Assembly: GCF_918797505.1 (NCBI RefSeq)
Contig: NC_092800.1
Span: 36,756,263 to 36,820,262 of the forward strand
DNA length: 64,000 bases
Source of the DNA: Bemisia tabaci
Lineage: Eukaryota > Arthropoda > Insecta > Hemiptera > Aleyrodidae
Direction of reading: 5' to 3'
A model generated the notes under the pieces. That model was not told the DNA's origin and made no database searches. It worked only from the letters and a program-made list of their open reading frames with translations. Position numbers and translations under genes: made by a program. Shown piece after piece: positions 62,450-64,000 of this stretch (the stretch's first letter is position 1; each line of letters opens with the position of its first letter).

Positions 62450-62715
62450 CTGACGTGCTAAGGAAGAACGTCGTATGAGCCTTCAGACGCTGCCGTATTT
62501 CCTTCAATAAAAACTTAATTTATTCGGAAAATCGTTAATATTTTCATTCAATTTCTTCAGACAATTCAGCTCGCAATTTTATCTAAAACGTTTAAAAATT
62601 TGAAGGAGTACTACGCATAAGGTTCTTTAAAAATACACGTTTTATCCGGGGCAATTTGGCATCTCTCAAATGTTCATACGAACATGTTCTCAAATGTTCT
62701 TCCTTAGCACGGCAG
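62450..62715. mobile_element. Family A MITE, copy 15
   Basis: CTGACGTGCTAAGGAAGAAC ... TGTTCTTCCTTAGCACGGCAG. Perfect CATA flanks (62446-62449 and 62716-62719). The right TIR carries a short internal duplication (CAAATGTTC). Confidence 0.92.
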
Positions 62716-62719
62716 CATA

Positions 62720-63394
62720 GAGGGGTATATATAGCTGACGGTGTGAGAAATGTGACACCTCTCTCTTCCTCCCCCATCCCCAAATGATATTTGACGTAGC
62801 GCATTCGATGGTGGAAATGCAGAAGTGCGCATCTCAGAATACACGATTTTCCAGGAGAGTACAAAAAACGGTCTACATTCCTCTTTTTAGTTCGTAGACG
62901 TGTAATAATTTTTGAGGATAGCAAGAATAAGATGGTTTTTTACACTCCATCAGCATTTTGAATTATTTTTCGAACTGTTAGAAAATAAGGCGAAGATGCC
63001 GAGATTCGCGTTTTCGGTTTTCGGCACTAGGAATTGACGCTTCATCCCGAGTAACGTATTTTGGCAATTAGTGTTTTACCCCTGTTGTTGGCGGATTTGG
63101 ATCATCTAAAGCCTGAAAAAAGAGTTTTACGCTTAAAATTCCTATTCAGATAAGGTTTAGTTGGATATCATATGGCCCATGCACGCTATTTCCATTTAAA
63201 TCTTCAAGCAAAAATACTTAAAAACCACAATCTGAACCGAGCGTATGGGCTCACTCTTTTGAAATAAGACTCGGAGATAAAAACAAAAAACTTATTATTT
63301 AATCAAAATAATACTCTTCGGACTCCTCGGGCATTCTTCAAAATTACGGCTCGAATGAAGACATCAATATTATGAACATTTTTGGTCTACGCCA
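62720..63394. other. No recognisable feature
   Basis: AT-rich unique DNA without family repeats. Confidence 0.35.
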
Positions 63395-63402
63395 TTGCAC
63401 AG

Positions 63403-63577
63403 AGCCACTAACTTAGGATACAGAAGAGCGCCTTCAACCCACGCCGTAATCTTAATGCAGAATTCTGATACCACTATTCGGGCGGGCGTCACGACAGTCG
63501 TTTTGCATAGCCGGCTAATTGAAGGCAGATCATTGGCCCAGGCAATAGGGTACGAATTTCAGCAATTTGAGGCGTAA
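63403..63577 (+). CDS. Candidate terminal coding exon
   Basis: An acceptor TTTTTGGTCTACGCCATTGCACAG (63402, or the AG at 63404) opens a frame that ends at TAA 63575-63577. The frame is open from 63359 for over 70 codons and has protein-like composition (Ala-Gly-Val-Thr-Thr-Val-Val-Leu-His-Ser-Arg-Leu). An AATAAA at 63766 is well placed for polyadenylation. Starting at 63405 it takes one upstream base, matching 55199-55234. No domain recognised. Confidence 0.33.
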
Positions 63578-64000
63578 TTTTTAAGGAGCAAAACCTCCGG
63601 GGGTGCTCTCCCTGCCATCCAAGGCATTAATTATGCAGAATTTGTAAGTAATATTTTGTAGTATATATGATGTGTCGTAGTATTAAAATTGCTCATTTTA
63701 TACTATTTGCCATGTATATCAAGCCACAATATGTACACATATCAGCCATTTAGGTACTTGCGCATAAATAAAACTATAAAAAACTTAAGTTATCAACACA
63801 TTTTTATTTTCTAGGATTAAATTTTTACAAAAATTTGATAGAAAAATTGCAATATAAACCTGAAATGGGTACATAATACATTACTACAAACTTAATACTT
63901 GAAAATAGCATTTTAATGAGATAGAGCAACAATAACATTTAATGTACAGGAGTAAAAAAAAAAATATTGAGTAACAGCCCCCCCCCCCCCATCAAAACAA
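63578..64000 (+). other. AT-rich DNA with poly(A) signal
   Basis: AATAAA at 63766-63771 (GCATAAATAAAACTATAAAA) could end a transcript from the preceding frame. The remainder is AT-rich with C-run and A-run simple sequence at the end. Confidence 0.3.

Overview
The window looks like repeat-saturated, intron-rich DNA from an arthropod nuclear genome. It is AT-rich overall, with short GC/CpG-rich islands. There is no compact gene packing, no operons, no rRNA or tRNA gene I can support, and no intact transposase or reverse transcriptase. The miniature elements, very long introns and TCAGT-type initiators suggest an insect, possibly a hemipteran such as a whitefly. That placement is inference; the sequence alone does not prove it.

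Most of the DNA is non-autonomous inverted-repeat elements (MITEs). I gave the recurrent families letters: A (TIR CTGCCGTGCTAAGG, 4-bp A/T-rich target duplications, 18 loci); B (CACTGGAAAAAA, almost fully palindromic, TA duplication, 8 loci); C (CGCACAGTGGATCGAGTCAA, 10 loci); D, N and O (three unrelated bodies sharing a GGAY-N15-GGAAC terminus and ANNT duplications); H and I (CGACGGTG / CGTCACCTTCC termini); M (CAGTGGCGTGGCG, 8-bp duplications, hAT-like, 7 loci); V, W and R (CACNGRAAAAA termini); plus E, F, G, L, P, S, T, U, X, Y/Z and AA. Several are nested in one another, and this gives clean empty-site evidence for their boundaries.

One host gene may run through the window on the + strand. 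A CpG-rich promoter-like segment (about 4960-5105) precedes an exon that ends exactly in ATG|GTGAGT (5381/5382). Short exon-like segments with good splice signals follow at 11220-11275 (with an internal acceptor giving 11260-11275), 21427-21482 and 31320-31364. Weaker candidates lie at 31581, 37912, 45965-46061, 47603-47707, 55199-55234 and 63403/63405-63577, and an AATAAA lies at 63766. Read from the ATG through the 16-nt microexon, the reading frame stays open across the splice joins of the first four exons. It can continue phase-compatibly into the later candidates. If real, this is a microexon gene with introns of about 6-15 kb. I do not recognise the product.

Layout: 1-4.9 kb purine-rich tract, tandem repeats and a 741-bp inverted repeat; 5-5.4 kb candidate gene start; 5.8-21 kb intronic MITEs including a triple-nested C element; 21-26 kb exon, CpG-rich islands and X/Y elements; 26.5-30 kb tandem arrays (199/200-bp and 130-bp periods) and an AT-rich tail; 30-36 kb nested C/M/N elements and GC-rich coding-like islands; 36-38.7 kb the largest low-repeat interval, with coding-like remnants; 38.7-54 kb MITEs and a 149-bp tandem; 54-64 kb a second coding-like start, nested A/W, large inverted repeats, a tandem pair of A elements and a candidate 3' exon.
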